Program-made: the position numbers and the translations under genes
From: Mycolicibacterium sp. HK-90
GTDB lineage: Bacteria > Actinomycetota > Actinomycetes > Mycobacteriales > Mycobacteriaceae
DNA: 64,000 nt
Direction of reading: 5' to 3'
Assembly: GCF_030486405.1 (NCBI RefSeq)
Contig: NZ_CP129613.1
Coordinates: forward strand, 5,208,001 to 5,272,000
Notes under the pieces: model-generated
The model's input: only the letters and a program-made list of their open reading frames with translations
What the model was told of the DNA's origin: nothing
The model's database searches: none
Shown: positions 1 through 8,233 of the stretch, in pieces
How positions within the stretch are numbered: position 1 is the stretch's first letter
How the letters are laid out: every line of letters begins with the position of its first letter

Positions 1-831
1 CCCGCCGGATCACTCGGCTGGGGCGACCGCCAGGGCATTCTCACCGAGCAACTGAAGGCGGGCGGTGTCGGCAAGATCGAGTACTCGTTCTTCCAGTCCG
101 GCAGCGATGTTGCCTCGGCGCTGTTCGCCGGCGCCATCGACGTCGCGGCCATCGGCGACAACCCCGCGCTACGGGCGCGCAGCCGCGACCCGAAAGTGGT
201 TCTGCTATCCCTTGATTCAGTGAACGGCGATGCCTGGCTGGTCGGCGCCAAGGGCGGGCCCACCGAGATCAAGGGTTTGGTCGGCAAGGACATCACCGCC
301 CCACAGGGCACCATCCGTGACCGCGCGGCCCGGCAACTCATCGACGCCGCCGGACTCAACGGGCAGATCCACGTACGCGACGTGCCGACCCCCGAATCGA
401 TTGCCGGACTGAGCTCCGGGAAGATCGACGCGGCCATCGTGACCGGTGCCAGTGCGGCCGAACTGGAGGCCAAGGGCTTCCCGATCATCGACAGCCTGTC
501 GCGTCACGGATTCGGCAGCACCGGCACCAACATCGCACTCACCTCGTTCACCGACGCACACCCTGAGTTCACCTCCGCCTGGCAGCAGGCGGTCACCGCC
601 GTCAACCGCGACATCACCGAGAACTTCGGCGACTACCTGTCCTGGGTGGCCCAGACCGACGACACCGAGCTGCAGTTCGTCGAAAAGTCGACCCGGAAAG
701 ACGAATTCAACACCGAGCCGTTCCCCCAGGTCGGCGTGGATCAGCTTGAGGCGGCCTACAAGTTCCTCAACGCCGACGGATCGTTCGACCACGAGTACTC
801 GGTGCGGGAGTGGGCCGGAGCCAAGTCATGA
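1..831 (+). CDS. ABC importer substrate-binding protein, sulfonate/nitrate/taurine class (5' partial)
   Basis: Solute-binding protein of an SsuA/TauA/NMT1-type ABC importer. The frame is open from base 1, so the N-terminus and its export or lipid-anchor signal lie outside the window; 276 residues are visible. Family features are the ALFAGAIDVAAIGDNPA segment, the later DGKIDA-like segment (SSGKIDAAIVTGASAAE) and a C-terminal helix-rich lobe. The stop overlaps the permease ATG by 4 bases (ATGA), so the genes are translationally coupled. Ligand is not readable from sequence; the class transports organosulfonates, nitrate, taurine, thiamine precursors or similar anions. The operon partners (flavoprotein, ferredoxin) suggest an oxidised or reducible small organic substrate, possibly organosulfur, which is inference. 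Confidence 0.88.
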   Translation, partial: PAGSLGWGDRQGILTEQLKAGGVGKIEYSFFQSGSDVASALFAGAIDVAAIGDNPALRARSRDPKVVLLSLDSVNGDAWLVGAKGGPTEIKGLVGKDITAPQGTIRDRAARQLIDAAGLNGQIHVRDVPTPESIAGLSSGKIDAAIVTGASAAELEAKGFPIIDSLSRHGFGSTGTNIALTSFTDAHPEFTSAWQQAVTAVNRDITENFGDYLSWVAQTDDTELQFVEKSTRKDEFNTEPFPQVGVDQLEAAYKFLNADGSFDHEYSVREWAGAKS

Positions 832-1694
832 CCGCGGTAACCGTCGTCCGGCCCCCGGCCGCGCGTCCTGAGCTCATCGAAGTCGTCGGCGCGCACCGCC
901 GGCGAAAGGGACTGTGGGCGCGCGTTCCCCGGCCCGTGCGGCGGCTGATCAGCCCCGCGCTGATCCTGGCGGCCTGGACGATCGGCTCGTCCACCGGGTT
1001 GCTCAACACCGACCTGTTCCCGCCACCGACCGAGGTCGCGGCCACGGCGTGGCGGCTGCTGGGCGACGGCCAGCTCGCCACACACGTCGGCGCCTCCGCC
1101 GTCCGGGTGCTGACCGGCACGGTGCTCGGCATTCTGATCGGCGTCCTGCTCGCGGTCGTGGCCGGCCTCACCCGCACGGGCGAGGACCTCCTCGACTGGA
1201 CGATGCAGATCCTCAAGGCGGTGCCGAATTTCGCCCTCACCCCGCTGCTGATCATCTGGATGGGCATCGGCGAAGGCCCCAAGATCGTGTTGATCACCAC
1301 CGGCGTGGCGATCGCGATCTACATCAACACCTACTCGGGCATCCGCGGGGTGGACCGCCAACTCGTCGAGATGGCACAGACTTTGGAGGCTGGTAGGTCA
1401 ACACTGATCGCGCAGGTGATCCTGCCCGGAGCGATGCCGAACTTTCTCGTCGGCCTGCGGCTCGGGCTGTCCAGCGCCTGGCTGAGCCTGATCTTCGCCG
1501 AGATGATCAACACCACCGAGGGCATCGGCTACCTGATGTCACGTGCCCAGACCAACCTGCAGTTCGAGGTCTCGCTGCTGGTCATCGTCATCTACGCGGT
1601 CGCCGGCCTGCTGTCCTACACGTTGGTGCGGGTGCTGGAGAGCATGCTGCTGTCGTGGCGCAACGGCTTCGACGGTCTCGGAGCTCCGGCATGA
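828..1694 (+). CDS. ABC importer permease, SsuC/TauC class
   Basis: Inner-membrane permease (288 aa) of the same importer. About six hydrophobic segments are visible, with the binding-protein-dependent transport signature around the EAA loop (MAQTLEAGRSTLIAQVILPG), which contacts the ATPase. ATG at 828 was chosen over an upstream GTG at 810 because it overlaps the preceding stop as ATGA, the same coupling used in the rest of the operon. It overlaps the ATPase gene downstream in the same way. Family assignment is firm; the substrate is unknown. Confidence 0.9.
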   Translation: MTAVTVVRPPAARPELIEVVGAHRRRKGLWARVPRPVRRLISPALILAAWTIGSSTGLLNTDLFPPPTEVAATAWRLLGDGQLATHVGASAVRVLTGTVLGILIGVLLAVVAGLTRTGEDLLDWTMQILKAVPNFALTPLLIIWMGIGEGPKIVLITTGVAIAIYINTYSGIRGVDRQLVEMAQTLEAGRSTLIAQVILPGAMPNFLVGLRLGLSSAWLSLIFAEMINTTEGIGYLMSRAQTNLQFEVSLLVIVIYAVAGLLSYTLVRVLESMLLSWRNGFDGLGAPA

Positions 1695-2419
1695 GTGCCA
1701 GTGTCGTCGAGGTGCGCGGCCTGCGTCGCGCCTTCGGCGAGCAGCAGGTGCTCGACGATCTCGAATTGCAGATCGATGACGGCGAATTCGTCGCGATGCT
1801 GGGCCGGTCCGGCTCCGGGAAGAGCACCCTGCTGCGGATACTGGCCGGCCTCGACGATCAGGTCGCCGGATCGGTGGTCGTCCCCCGCTCACGGGCGGTG
1901 GTGTTCCAGAACCCACGACTGCTGCCGTGGCGCCGCGCCCTGGCCAACGTGATCTTCGCCCTGCCCGATGCCGGACCCGACGCTCCCAGCCGGGCCGCGC
2001 GGGGACGGGCAGTGCTCGAGGAAGTCGGCCTCACCGACAAGGCGAAGGCTTGGCCGTTGTCGTTGTCCGGCGGTGAGGCTCAGCGTGTTTCGCTGGCGCG
2101 CGCACTGGTGCGCGAACCCGACCTGTTGCTGCTCGACGAGCCGTTCGGTGCACTCGATGCGCTGACCCGGCTGAAGATGTACGGGCTGCTGCACGATCTG
2201 TGGTCGCGCCGACAGATGGCGGTATTGCACGTCACCCATGACGTCGACGAGGCGATCCTGCTGGCCGACCGTGTCGTGGTGCTCTCCGGCGGGCGGGTTT
2301 CGTTGGACCGGCGGGTCGGGTTGCCCTTCCCCCGCACCCGCAGCGCCGAGGGCTTCGACGACCTGCGCCGCGCCCTGCTGTCCGCGCTCGGTGTCCGCGA
2401 GGAGGTGGGCCATGACTGA
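1691..2419 (+). CDS. ABC importer ATP-binding protein, SsuB/TauB class
   Basis: Cytoplasmic ATPase (242 aa) powering the importer. Walker A is GRSGSGKST near residue 37, the Q-loop follows in VVFQNPRLLPWRRA, the ABC signature is LSGGEAQR, and Walker B is LLLLDEPFGALD with a downstream H-loop (VTHDVDEA). The 'PRLLPW' Q-loop is typical of nitrate/sulfonate-type ATPases. The start overlaps the permease stop as ATGA; the stop lies inside the start of the flavoprotein gene (8-base overlap). Confidence 0.93.
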   Translation: MSASVVEVRGLRRAFGEQQVLDDLELQIDDGEFVAMLGRSGSGKSTLLRILAGLDDQVAGSVVVPRSRAVVFQNPRLLPWRRALANVIFALPDAGPDAPSRAARGRAVLEEVGLTDKAKAWPLSLSGGEAQRVSLARALVREPDLLLLDEPFGALDALTRLKMYGLLHDLWSRRQMAVLHVTHDVDEAILLADRVVVLSGGRVSLDRRVGLPFPRTRSAEGFDDLRRALLSALGVREEVGHD

Positions 2420-3986
2420 TGCGCTGAGCACCGACGTCCTGGTGATCGGTGGTGGCCCGGCCGCCACCTGGGCAGCGATCTCGGCCGCCGAATCCGGTGC
2501 CCGGGTCATCCTGGTGGACAAGGGCTACTGCGGTACCAGCGGGGCGACCGCGGCCGGCGGGAACAACCTGTGGGCGATCGCCCCCGGCCCGGGACGTGTG
2601 GAGTCCGTGCGGGAACGCGAGCTGCCGGCGGGCCGGATCACCGACTCGGAGTGGATGTTCCGCGTGCTGGCCACCTCGTGGGACCGGCTCGAACAGCTCT
2701 CCGAGTGGGGCTATCCCTTCCCGGTGGGTGCCGACGGCCGGGAGATGCGCAGCAGCCTGCAGGGCCCGGAGTACATGCGCCGGATGCGCCGCAAGGCCCA
2801 CCGCAGTGGGGTCCGCATCCTCGATCACCACCCGGCGCTGGACCTGGCGGCCGATCCCGACGGTGTCGTCAACGGGGCCAGCGGGATCGCTCGCCAGGAC
2901 GGCGGACGGCCGTGGCAGATCAGCGCGGGCGCCGTCGTGCTGGCCACCGGCGGAACCGCGTTCCTGTCCGGGACTTTCGGCACCAACGTCGACACCGGCG
3001 AGGGTCTGCTGATGGCCGCCGAGCACGGCGCGCACTTGTCCGGGATGGAGTTCTGCACCGCCTACGCGCTGGCTCCTGAATGGGGCGTGCACACCAAGGG
3101 GCGAATGCTGCAGTGGGGCAGCTTCTATGACGAGCATGGTCGCCCGTTCAGCACCCAGCGTGGCCTGAGTGGGCGCCAGGATGCGCAGCGCGCGCTGACT
3201 CGCGGCCAGCGGGTGTTCGCCCGGCTCGACCGGGCGCCCGAACACATCCGGCAGACCATGCGCGACGCGCAGCCGAACTACTTCCTACCGCTCGACAAGG
3301 CGGGCATCGACCCGTTCACCACGGCCTACCCGGTTCGGATGGTCTACGAGGGATCGGTCCGCGGCACCGGGGGCCTGCGCCTGGTCGGGCCCGACTGCGC
3401 GACAACGGTTCCCGGCCTGTACGCGGCCGGTGACGCCGCGACTCGTGAGCTCATCACCGGTTCGCTGTCCGGCGGCGGAAGCCGCAACGGCTCGTGGGCG
3501 ATCGCATCGGGCACCTTCGCCGGTCGGGGTGCCGCCGAGTTCAGCCGGACCCGGCGGGTGCGCCCGGCCGAGGCCGCCCCCACCCGGCGCTCACGCTCAG
3601 GTGCGCCCAGCGTCGAGGAGGTGGTGGCCGCCGCCCAGTCGCACGTCTTGCCACCGCAGCGCAGCTTTGTGAAATCCGAAGAGCGCTTGCGTGAATCGGC
3701 CGAGGCGCTGGACACGGTGTGGCGCGACATCGCCGACGGTCTGGCCCCGGTACCCGCCCGCGACACCTACAAGCAGCGCCAGGCCGTGGCCATGGTCGCG
3801 GCCGCTCGCTGGATCACCGCGGCTTCGCTGGCCCGGCCCGAGAGCCGTGGGCTGCACCGGCGCGAGGACCTGCCCGACTCCGATCCCCACTACGAGCACC
3901 GCGTCCTCGTCGGTGGGCTCGACGAGGTCTGGACATCACCGGATCCCGTCGCGCCGCAGCTCATCTCGTCGGAGGCGGTGGCATGA
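2412..3986 (+). CDS. FAD-dependent oxidoreductase, fumarate reductase/AprA-like flavoprotein
   Basis: Soluble flavoprotein (524 aa). The N-terminus has a dinucleotide fold, VLVIGGGPAATWAAISAAES, and a second FAD contact near the C-terminal half (GLYAAGDAATRELITGSLSG); the last 40 residues (RGLHRREDLPDSDPHYEHR) match the C-terminal cap of succinate dehydrogenase, fumarate reductase and adenylylsulfate reductase alpha subunits. It overlaps both the ATPase and the ferredoxin gene, so the pair with the 2x[4Fe-4S] protein is probably one enzyme, in the manner of AprAB. The true reaction is unknown. A role in reductive or oxidative processing of the imported compound is inference from the operon. 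Confidence 0.88.
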   Translation: MTDALSTDVLVIGGGPAATWAAISAAESGARVILVDKGYCGTSGATAAGGNNLWAIAPGPGRVESVRERELPAGRITDSEWMFRVLATSWDRLEQLSEWGYPFPVGADGREMRSSLQGPEYMRRMRRKAHRSGVRILDHHPALDLAADPDGVVNGASGIARQDGGRPWQISAGAVVLATGGTAFLSGTFGTNVDTGEGLLMAAEHGAHLSGMEFCTAYALAPEWGVHTKGRMLQWGSFYDEHGRPFSTQRGLSGRQDAQRALTRGQRVFARLDRAPEHIRQTMRDAQPNYFLPLDKAGIDPFTTAYPVRMVYEGSVRGTGGLRLVGPDCATTVPGLYAAGDAATRELITGSLSGGGSRNGSWAIASGTFAGRGAAEFSRTRRVRPAEAAPTRRSRSGAPSVEEVVAAAQSHVLPPQRSFVKSEERLRESAEALDTVWRDIADGLAPVPARDTYKQRQAVAMVAAARWITAASLARPESRGLHRREDLPDSDPHYEHRVLVGGLDEVWTSPDPVAPQLISSEAVA

Positions 3987-4420
3987 TCGAGATCGTCAGT
4001 CCGGCCGCCTGCGTCAAGTGCGACGTCTGCATCAAGGTCTGCCCCACCGACGTCTTCGACCGCGGCCCCGACGGCGTTCCTGTCATCGCGCGCCAACCCG
4101 ACTGCCAGACCTGCTTCATGTGCGAGGCGTACTGCCCCACCGACGCCCTCTACGTCGCCCCGGTCTCCACACCCGTCGACGTCGACAGCCCGCACGCGTC
4201 GGAAGAAGCGGTGCGCAGTTCGGGTCTGCTCGGCGGTTACCGCGAGATGGTCGGCTGGGGCCAGGGACGCACGCCGGGATCCCGGCTGGATCAGAACCCG
4301 GTGCTGACGGCGGTTCCGCCGCTGCCCGAGCCGCGGCTGGGTTTCCCCGCGGTGCTCGCCGACGGGACCTGGAACCACCGTGGACCCGTTGCGGTGCATC
4401 CCTCGGACGACCATCCTTGA
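3983..4420 (+). CDS. 2x[4Fe-4S] ferredoxin-type subunit (AprB-like)
   Basis: Small iron-sulfur protein (145 aa). Two complete cluster motifs are seen near the N-terminus: CVKCDVCIKVCP and CQTCFMCEAYCP, each C-x2-C-x2-C-x3-C-P. The roughly 85-residue C-terminal extension is unusual for a plain ferredoxin and recalls the tail with which AprB wraps its flavoprotein partner. It starts four bases before the end of the flavoprotein gene (ATGA), supporting a two-subunit enzyme. It would pass electrons between the FAD subunit and an unknown carrier. Confidence 0.9.
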   Translation: MIEIVSPAACVKCDVCIKVCPTDVFDRGPDGVPVIARQPDCQTCFMCEAYCPTDALYVAPVSTPVDVDSPHASEEAVRSSGLLGGYREMVGWGQGRTPGSRLDQNPVLTAVPPLPEPRLGFPAVLADGTWNHRGPVAVHPSDDHP

Positions 4421-4423
4421 TCC

Positions 4424-4915
4424 ATGCCTGAAGGTGACGCCGCGGGCGACCGGGTACCCGAAACGTCCGCGGACCCGCGACTGGTCCGAGCAGCAACCGT
4501 TTTCGCGCGGTTGGCACTGGCTTCCGCATTCCTGTCCGCCGTCGCCGACCGGTTCGGGCTGTGGGGGCCGGCCGGTACTCCGAATGTCGCCTGGGGAAAC
4601 TTCGAGTCCTTCACCGACTACGTCCACGTTCTGACGCCCTACCTGTCCGGTGGGTTGCTGGACGCGACGGCGTGGGCCGCGACGATCGTGGAGATCCTGC
4701 TGGCTGTCGGGTTGCTGTTGGGCATCGCGTTGCGATGGGTGTCTCTTGCCAGTGCTGCGACGCTGATGGTCTTCGGCGTCTCGATGTTCTTGTTCGCCGG
4801 CCTCGAGACACCGTTCAGCGCATCGGTTTTCACCGCTGCCGCGGCGGCCCTGCTGCTCGGCCTGGCTCCCGACAGCAGTCACACCTTCAGACTGGATCGG
4901 CTCGTCGGGGCCTGA
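4424..4915 (+). CDS. DoxX-like integral membrane protein
   Basis: Predicted membrane protein (163 aa) with four hydrophobic helices, e.g. LARAALASAFLSAVADRF-like helix 1 and the VEILLAVGLLLGIAL helix, in the layout of the DoxX/DoxD superfamily. It begins three bases after the ferredoxin stop, so it is probably the last gene of the operon. Some DoxD/DoxX relatives take part in thiosulfate oxidation or thiol redox complexes, which would suit a sulfur role for the operon, but this is inference. The family call is moderate because no single residue motif is diagnostic. Confidence 0.65.
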   Translation: MPEGDAAGDRVPETSADPRLVRAATVFARLALASAFLSAVADRFGLWGPAGTPNVAWGNFESFTDYVHVLTPYLSGGLLDATAWAATIVEILLAVGLLLGIALRWVSLASAATLMVFGVSMFLFAGLETPFSASVFTAAAAALLLGLAPDSSHTFRLDRLVGA

Positions 4916-5021
4916 GCAAACACACACACAAGTTCCCCCACCGGTGTCGCCCGGCAGAAAACTGGTGCGAATGCTGCGCCGGAGCACTGTTACGTTTGCT
5001 GTGACGGCGAGGAGGAACGCC

Positions 5022-5210
5022 ATGACCAGCACAACGTCGGAGGAAGCCCGCCGCGGCGCCGCGATGACCACCGTCGTATTGAGCTTCGTCTGTGTGGGAT
5101 TCGGCTACCTCGGGCTTGCCGGTGTGGTGTCGGACATCCTGCCGGCGGTGCCTGTGTTGGCCCTGGCTTTCGCGTTGCTTCCAGGAACCAAGCAGTGGTG
5201 CCAGAGATGA
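5022..5210 (+). CDS. small membrane protein
   Basis: Unrecognised 62-residue protein. ATG 5022 is preceded by a strong Shine-Dalgarno sequence (GAGGAGG, 5009-5015 region). After a polar N-terminus it has two closely spaced hydrophobic stretches (TTVVLSFVCVGFGYLGLAG and PAVPVLALAFALLPG), so it is a two-helix hairpin. Its stop overlaps the ATG of the next membrane protein (ATGA), so the two are probably made together. Confidence 0.6.
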   Translation: MTSTTSEEARRGAAMTTVVLSFVCVGFGYLGLAGVVSDILPAVPVLALAFALLPGTKQWCQR

Positions 5211-5674
5211 TTCCGCCCGAACCACCCGCGCACTACGTCCCGCCTGGTCATCCACCGCCACCCGCGGCAGTACAACCAAGCGGCATCCTCGCGATCGTCG
5301 CCGCACTCCTGTGCCTGCCCTGCATGCTGCACAGCCTGTGGACGATGGCCCTCTCGCTGTTGGCGATGTGGGTGTTCGCACCGATGGGCACCGCGATGTT
5401 TTACCCGCCCCTGGTGGTCCAGCCCGCGACCGTCGTCGGGATGTTCCTCGCGGCGGCCATGTTCCTCGGCGGCGCCATCATGCTGCTGCGCCACAAGACG
5501 TCCGGCGTGGTGCTGATCGTGACAGCCTCGGTCATCAGTGCCACCTTGTCGGCCGTCAATCTCACAGTCTTCAACGACACCGCTGGCGGATCCGAACTGA
5601 AAACTTTCGGCCTGCCCGCCGTCACCGGGATCTGTGCGCTGTTGTCCGGCGCCTTCCGCAGGTGCGGGCGTTAG
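5207..5674 (+). CDS. membrane protein with proline-rich N-terminus
   Basis: Unrecognised 155-residue protein. A proline-rich cytoplasmic start (PPEPPAHYVPPGHPPPP) is followed by about four hydrophobic helices. Proline-rich leaders of this type are common in small actinobacterial membrane proteins of unknown role. ATG 5207 was preferred to GTG 5195 because it overlaps the preceding stop as ATGA. The gene ends immediately against the convergent uvrD1 stop, with no room for a separate terminator. Confidence 0.65.
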   Translation: MIPPEPPAHYVPPGHPPPPAAVQPSGILAIVAALLCLPCMLHSLWTMALSLLAMWVFAPMGTAMFYPPLVVQPATVVGMFLAAAMFLGGAIMLLRHKTSGVVLIVTASVISATLSAVNLTVFNDTAGGSELKTFGLPAVTGICALLSGAFRRCGR

Positions 5675-7999
5675 TCAGAGCTTCTGCACCGGAGCGTGGT
5701 TGTGCATCAGCTTCACCCGGCCGGCGCTACCGAAGTCGATCAGTGACATCGCCGACTCGCCCACGCCCGAAACTTCCTCGACGCGGCCCAGGCCGTACTT
5801 GTCGTGGGTGACGCGGTCGCCGGGTTCCAGCGTGATCACCGGGCGGTTGCGGGCCGGCGCGGGCCGTGACGGCGACGGACGCGGGGTGCCATAGCGACCG
5901 GCGTTGCCGACCGGTGCGCTCATCGACGACGGCTGCTCGATGCGCCGCCAATTGATCAGGTCCTCCGGGATCTCGCGCAGGAACCGCGATTCCGGGTTGA
6001 GCATGGGCTGCCCCCACGACGACCGCACCTTGGCGCGTGAGAGATACAGCCGCTTGCGGGCCCGGGTGATGCCGACATACGCCAGCCGCCGTTCCTCGGA
6101 CAGCTCGTTGGGATCGCCCAGTGCCCGCATGTGCGGGAACATGCCGTCCTCCCAGCCGGTGACGAACACCGCCGGGAACTCCAGCCCCTTGGCGGTGTGC
6201 AGCGTCATCATCGTCACCACGCCCGCACCGTCTTCGGGGATCTCGTCGGCATCGGCGACCAGCGACACCCGCTCCAGGAACTGGGCCAGCACTCCGGTGT
6301 CGGGGATGTCCTCGTCGACCGGCTCATCCTCGCCCTGTTCGGCCAGCGCCCGGGCATTGGCCAGGTCGGTACTGAATTCGTGTGCGACGCTGACCAATTC
6401 ATTGAGGTTGTCCAACCGGGCCAGATCCTGCGGATCACTGGAGGCTTCCAGTTCGCGACGGTAGCCGGTGCGTTCCAGCACGGCCTCGACCAGATCCCCC
6501 AGCTCGTCATCGAGCTTGGCCCGCAACTGGTCCAGCATCTCCACGAAGCTCGCGATCGCCTTCTCCGAGCGGGTGTTGAGCATCGGCACCCGGCCCTCGG
6601 CCGCGGCCTGCAACGCGTCGTTGAAGCTGGCCCCGGTGTTCTCGGCGTACACCGCGACGCAGGCCTCCGCCCGGTCGCCGATGCCGCGGCGCGGGGTGTT
6701 GAGGATGCGGCGCATGCTCACCGAATCACCCGGGTTGTCCAGCACCCGCAGGTAGGCCACGATGTCGCGGATCTCGCGGCGCTCGTAGAACCGGACGCCG
6801 CCGACGACCTTGTACGGGATGCCGGCGCGGATGAAGACCTCTTCCAGCGCGCGCGAGGAGTTGTTGGTGCGGTAGAACACCGCGACGTCACCGTATTTGA
6901 GGCCTTCGCTGTCGGCCAGCGCGTCGATCTCCTCGGCGACGAACCGGGCCTCGTCGTGCTCGTTGTCGGCCACGTAGCCGACGATCAGCTCCCCCTCGCC
7001 CTCCTCTGTCCACAGCCGCTTGTCCCGGCGCCCCGCGTTGCGGGCGATCACCGAGTTGGCCGCGTTCAGGATGGTCTGGGTGGAGCGGTAGTTCTGTTCG
7101 AGCAGGATCGTCGTCGCGTCCGGATAGTCGCGCTCGAAGTCCTCGATGTTGCGGATCGTCGCCCCACGGAACGCGTAGATGGACTGATCGGCGTCACCCA
7201 CCACGCACAGCTCCGATGCCGCCACCCCGTCGCTCGCGTCGAGGTGGTGCCCCACCAATTCGCGCACCAACACGTACTGGGCATGGTTGGTGTCCTGGTA
7301 CTCGTCGACCAGGATGTGGCGGAACCGGCGCCGGTAGTACTGGGCGATCTGCGGGAACGCCTGCAGGATGCCGACCGTCTCCCCGATCAGGTCGTCGAAG
7401 TCCAGCGCGTTGGCGGCCCGCAGCCGGCGCTGATACTCGCCATAGACCTGGGCGATGATGCCGGCCATCTCCTCGGCCGCCTCCGACGCCTCGGCGGCCG
7501 CCTGCTCCGGGCCGATCAGCTCGTTCTTCAGGTTCGAGATGCCATTGGCCAGCAACCGCGGCGAATACCGCTTGGTGTCCAACCCCAGGTCCTTGCCGAT
7601 CATCATCAGCAGGCGCCGCGAATCGTCGGAGTCGTAGATCGAGAAGTTGGAGTTCAACCCCGGCAGCAGCGACGCCTGATTGCGCAGGATCCGCACACAG
7701 GTGGAGTGGAACGTCGACACCCACATGTTCCGCGCACGGGGGCCCACCAACTGGACCACGCGCTCCCGCATCTCGGCGGCCGCCTTGTTGGTGAACGTGA
7801 TCGCCAGGATCTGCCCCACCCCGACGTCGCGTGCGGCCAACAGGTAGGCGATGCGCCGGGTCAGCACGGCGGTCTTGCCCGATCCGGCCCCGGCCACGAT
7901 CAGCAGCGGCGAACCCTCGTGGAGCACCGCCTGGCGCTGTTGCGGATTGAGCCCCTCGAGGAGTTGGTCGGTTTCGGTGGCCGGAGAAACGGAGATCAT
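5675..7999 (-). CDS. uvrD1: ATP-dependent DNA helicase UvrD1/PcrA
   Basis: Superfamily 1A 3'-5' helicase (774 aa, the normal length). Walker A AGAGSGKT lies at residues 36-43; the Walker B/motif II region is LVDEYQDTNHAQY; motif III is VVGDADQSIYAFRGA; motifs IV-VI include LLEQNYRSTQ, TMMTLHTAKGLEFPAVF and AYVGITRARKRLYL. The last 50 residues (GDRVTHDKYGLGRVEEVSG onward) form the PcrA Tudor-like domain that binds RNA polymerase. In mycobacteria UvrD1 acts in nucleotide excision repair and its unwinding is stimulated by Ku, which is encoded in the same window at 44.6 kb. Start ATG 7999 is the only good N-terminus. Confidence 0.97.
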   Translation of the reverse strand: MISVSPATETDQLLEGLNPQQRQAVLHEGSPLLIVAGAGSGKTAVLTRRIAYLLAARDVGVGQILAITFTNKAAAEMRERVVQLVGPRARNMWVSTFHSTCVRILRNQASLLPGLNSNFSIYDSDDSRRLLMMIGKDLGLDTKRYSPRLLANGISNLKNELIGPEQAAAEASEAAEEMAGIIAQVYGEYQRRLRAANALDFDDLIGETVGILQAFPQIAQYYRRRFRHILVDEYQDTNHAQYVLVRELVGHHLDASDGVAASELCVVGDADQSIYAFRGATIRNIEDFERDYPDATTILLEQNYRSTQTILNAANSVIARNAGRRDKRLWTEEGEGELIVGYVADNEHDEARFVAEEIDALADSEGLKYGDVAVFYRTNNSSRALEEVFIRAGIPYKVVGGVRFYERREIRDIVAYLRVLDNPGDSVSMRRILNTPRRGIGDRAEACVAVYAENTGASFNDALQAAAEGRVPMLNTRSEKAIASFVEMLDQLRAKLDDELGDLVEAVLERTGYRRELEASSDPQDLARLDNLNELVSVAHEFSTDLANARALAEQGEDEPVDEDIPDTGVLAQFLERVSLVADADEIPEDGAGVVTMMTLHTAKGLEFPAVFVTGWEDGMFPHMRALGDPNELSEERRLAYVGITRARKRLYLSRAKVRSSWGQPMLNPESRFLREIPEDLINWRRIEQPSSMSAPVGNAGRYGTPRPSPSRPAPARNRPVITLEPGDRVTHDKYGLGRVEEVSGVGESAMSLIDFGSAGRVKLMHNHAPVQKL

Positions 8000-8070
8000 A
8001 TTGCCTCAAACTTACCGCTGCCCCACGACAACTTTGCGCTGGCACTACGCCCGGTGGCACACTCAAATGC

Positions 8071-8130
8071 ATGCTCACCGAGCAGCAGCGATTTTTCTAC
8101 GGGTACCGGTTCGCGGTGCCCGTGGTCTAG
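8071..8130 (+). CDS. putative aromatic leader peptide of the chorismate mutase gene
   Basis: A 19-codon frame reading MLTEQQRFFYGYRFAVPVV then TAG. Three Phe and two Tyr codons fall within seven positions (FFYGYRF), a composition expected of an attenuator that senses phenylalanine/tyrosine. No clear Shine-Dalgarno sequence precedes it, so the transcript may be leaderless or start very near the ATG. It lies 103 bases before chorismate mutase, and its 3' half overlaps hairpin 1 of the attenuator. The coding claim rests on codon content and context, not on similarity. Confidence 0.7.
   Translation: MLTEQQRFFYGYRFAVPVV
8101..8121 (+). promoter_or_regulatory. attenuator hairpin 1 (pause/protector) within the leader frame
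   Basis: GGGTACCG at 8101-8108 pairs with CGGTGCCC at 8114-8121 (8 bp, one G-U) around the loop GTTCG. It covers the second Tyr and third Phe codons of the leader peptide, so a ribosome stalled there would open it. Bases 8112-8116 (CGCGG) could instead pair with 8148-8152 (CCGCG) in the terminator's left arm, giving a candidate antiterminator of about 5-6 bp. Confidence 0.55.
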
Positions 8131-8143
8131 CTGTATTCCTTCC

Positions 8144-8179
8144 AGCCCCGCGGTCCGCATCCGGATCCGGGGCTCTTTT
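8144..8179 (+). terminator. Rho-independent attenuator terminator before chorismate mutase
   Basis: AGCCCCG at 8144-8150 pairs perfectly with CGGGGCT at 8168-8174, and the stem extends inward through TCCG 8154-8157 with CGGA 8162-8165. It is followed by CTTTT (8175-8179). A canonical hairpin plus T-run is uncommon in mycobacteria and stands out here, between the leader peptide and the structural gene. Confidence 0.72.
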
Positions 8180-8233
8180 CATGAGTGAGGCCTGGAACCG
8201 GCGAGCAGACCCCCGCACAACGAGGAGCCCACC

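Noticed and set aside
6131..8188. 685-codon + strand ORF opposite uvrD1
   Set aside because: A mirror of the helicase gene caused by high GC at third positions; it lacks protein-like sequence and the opposite strand encodes all helicase motifs.
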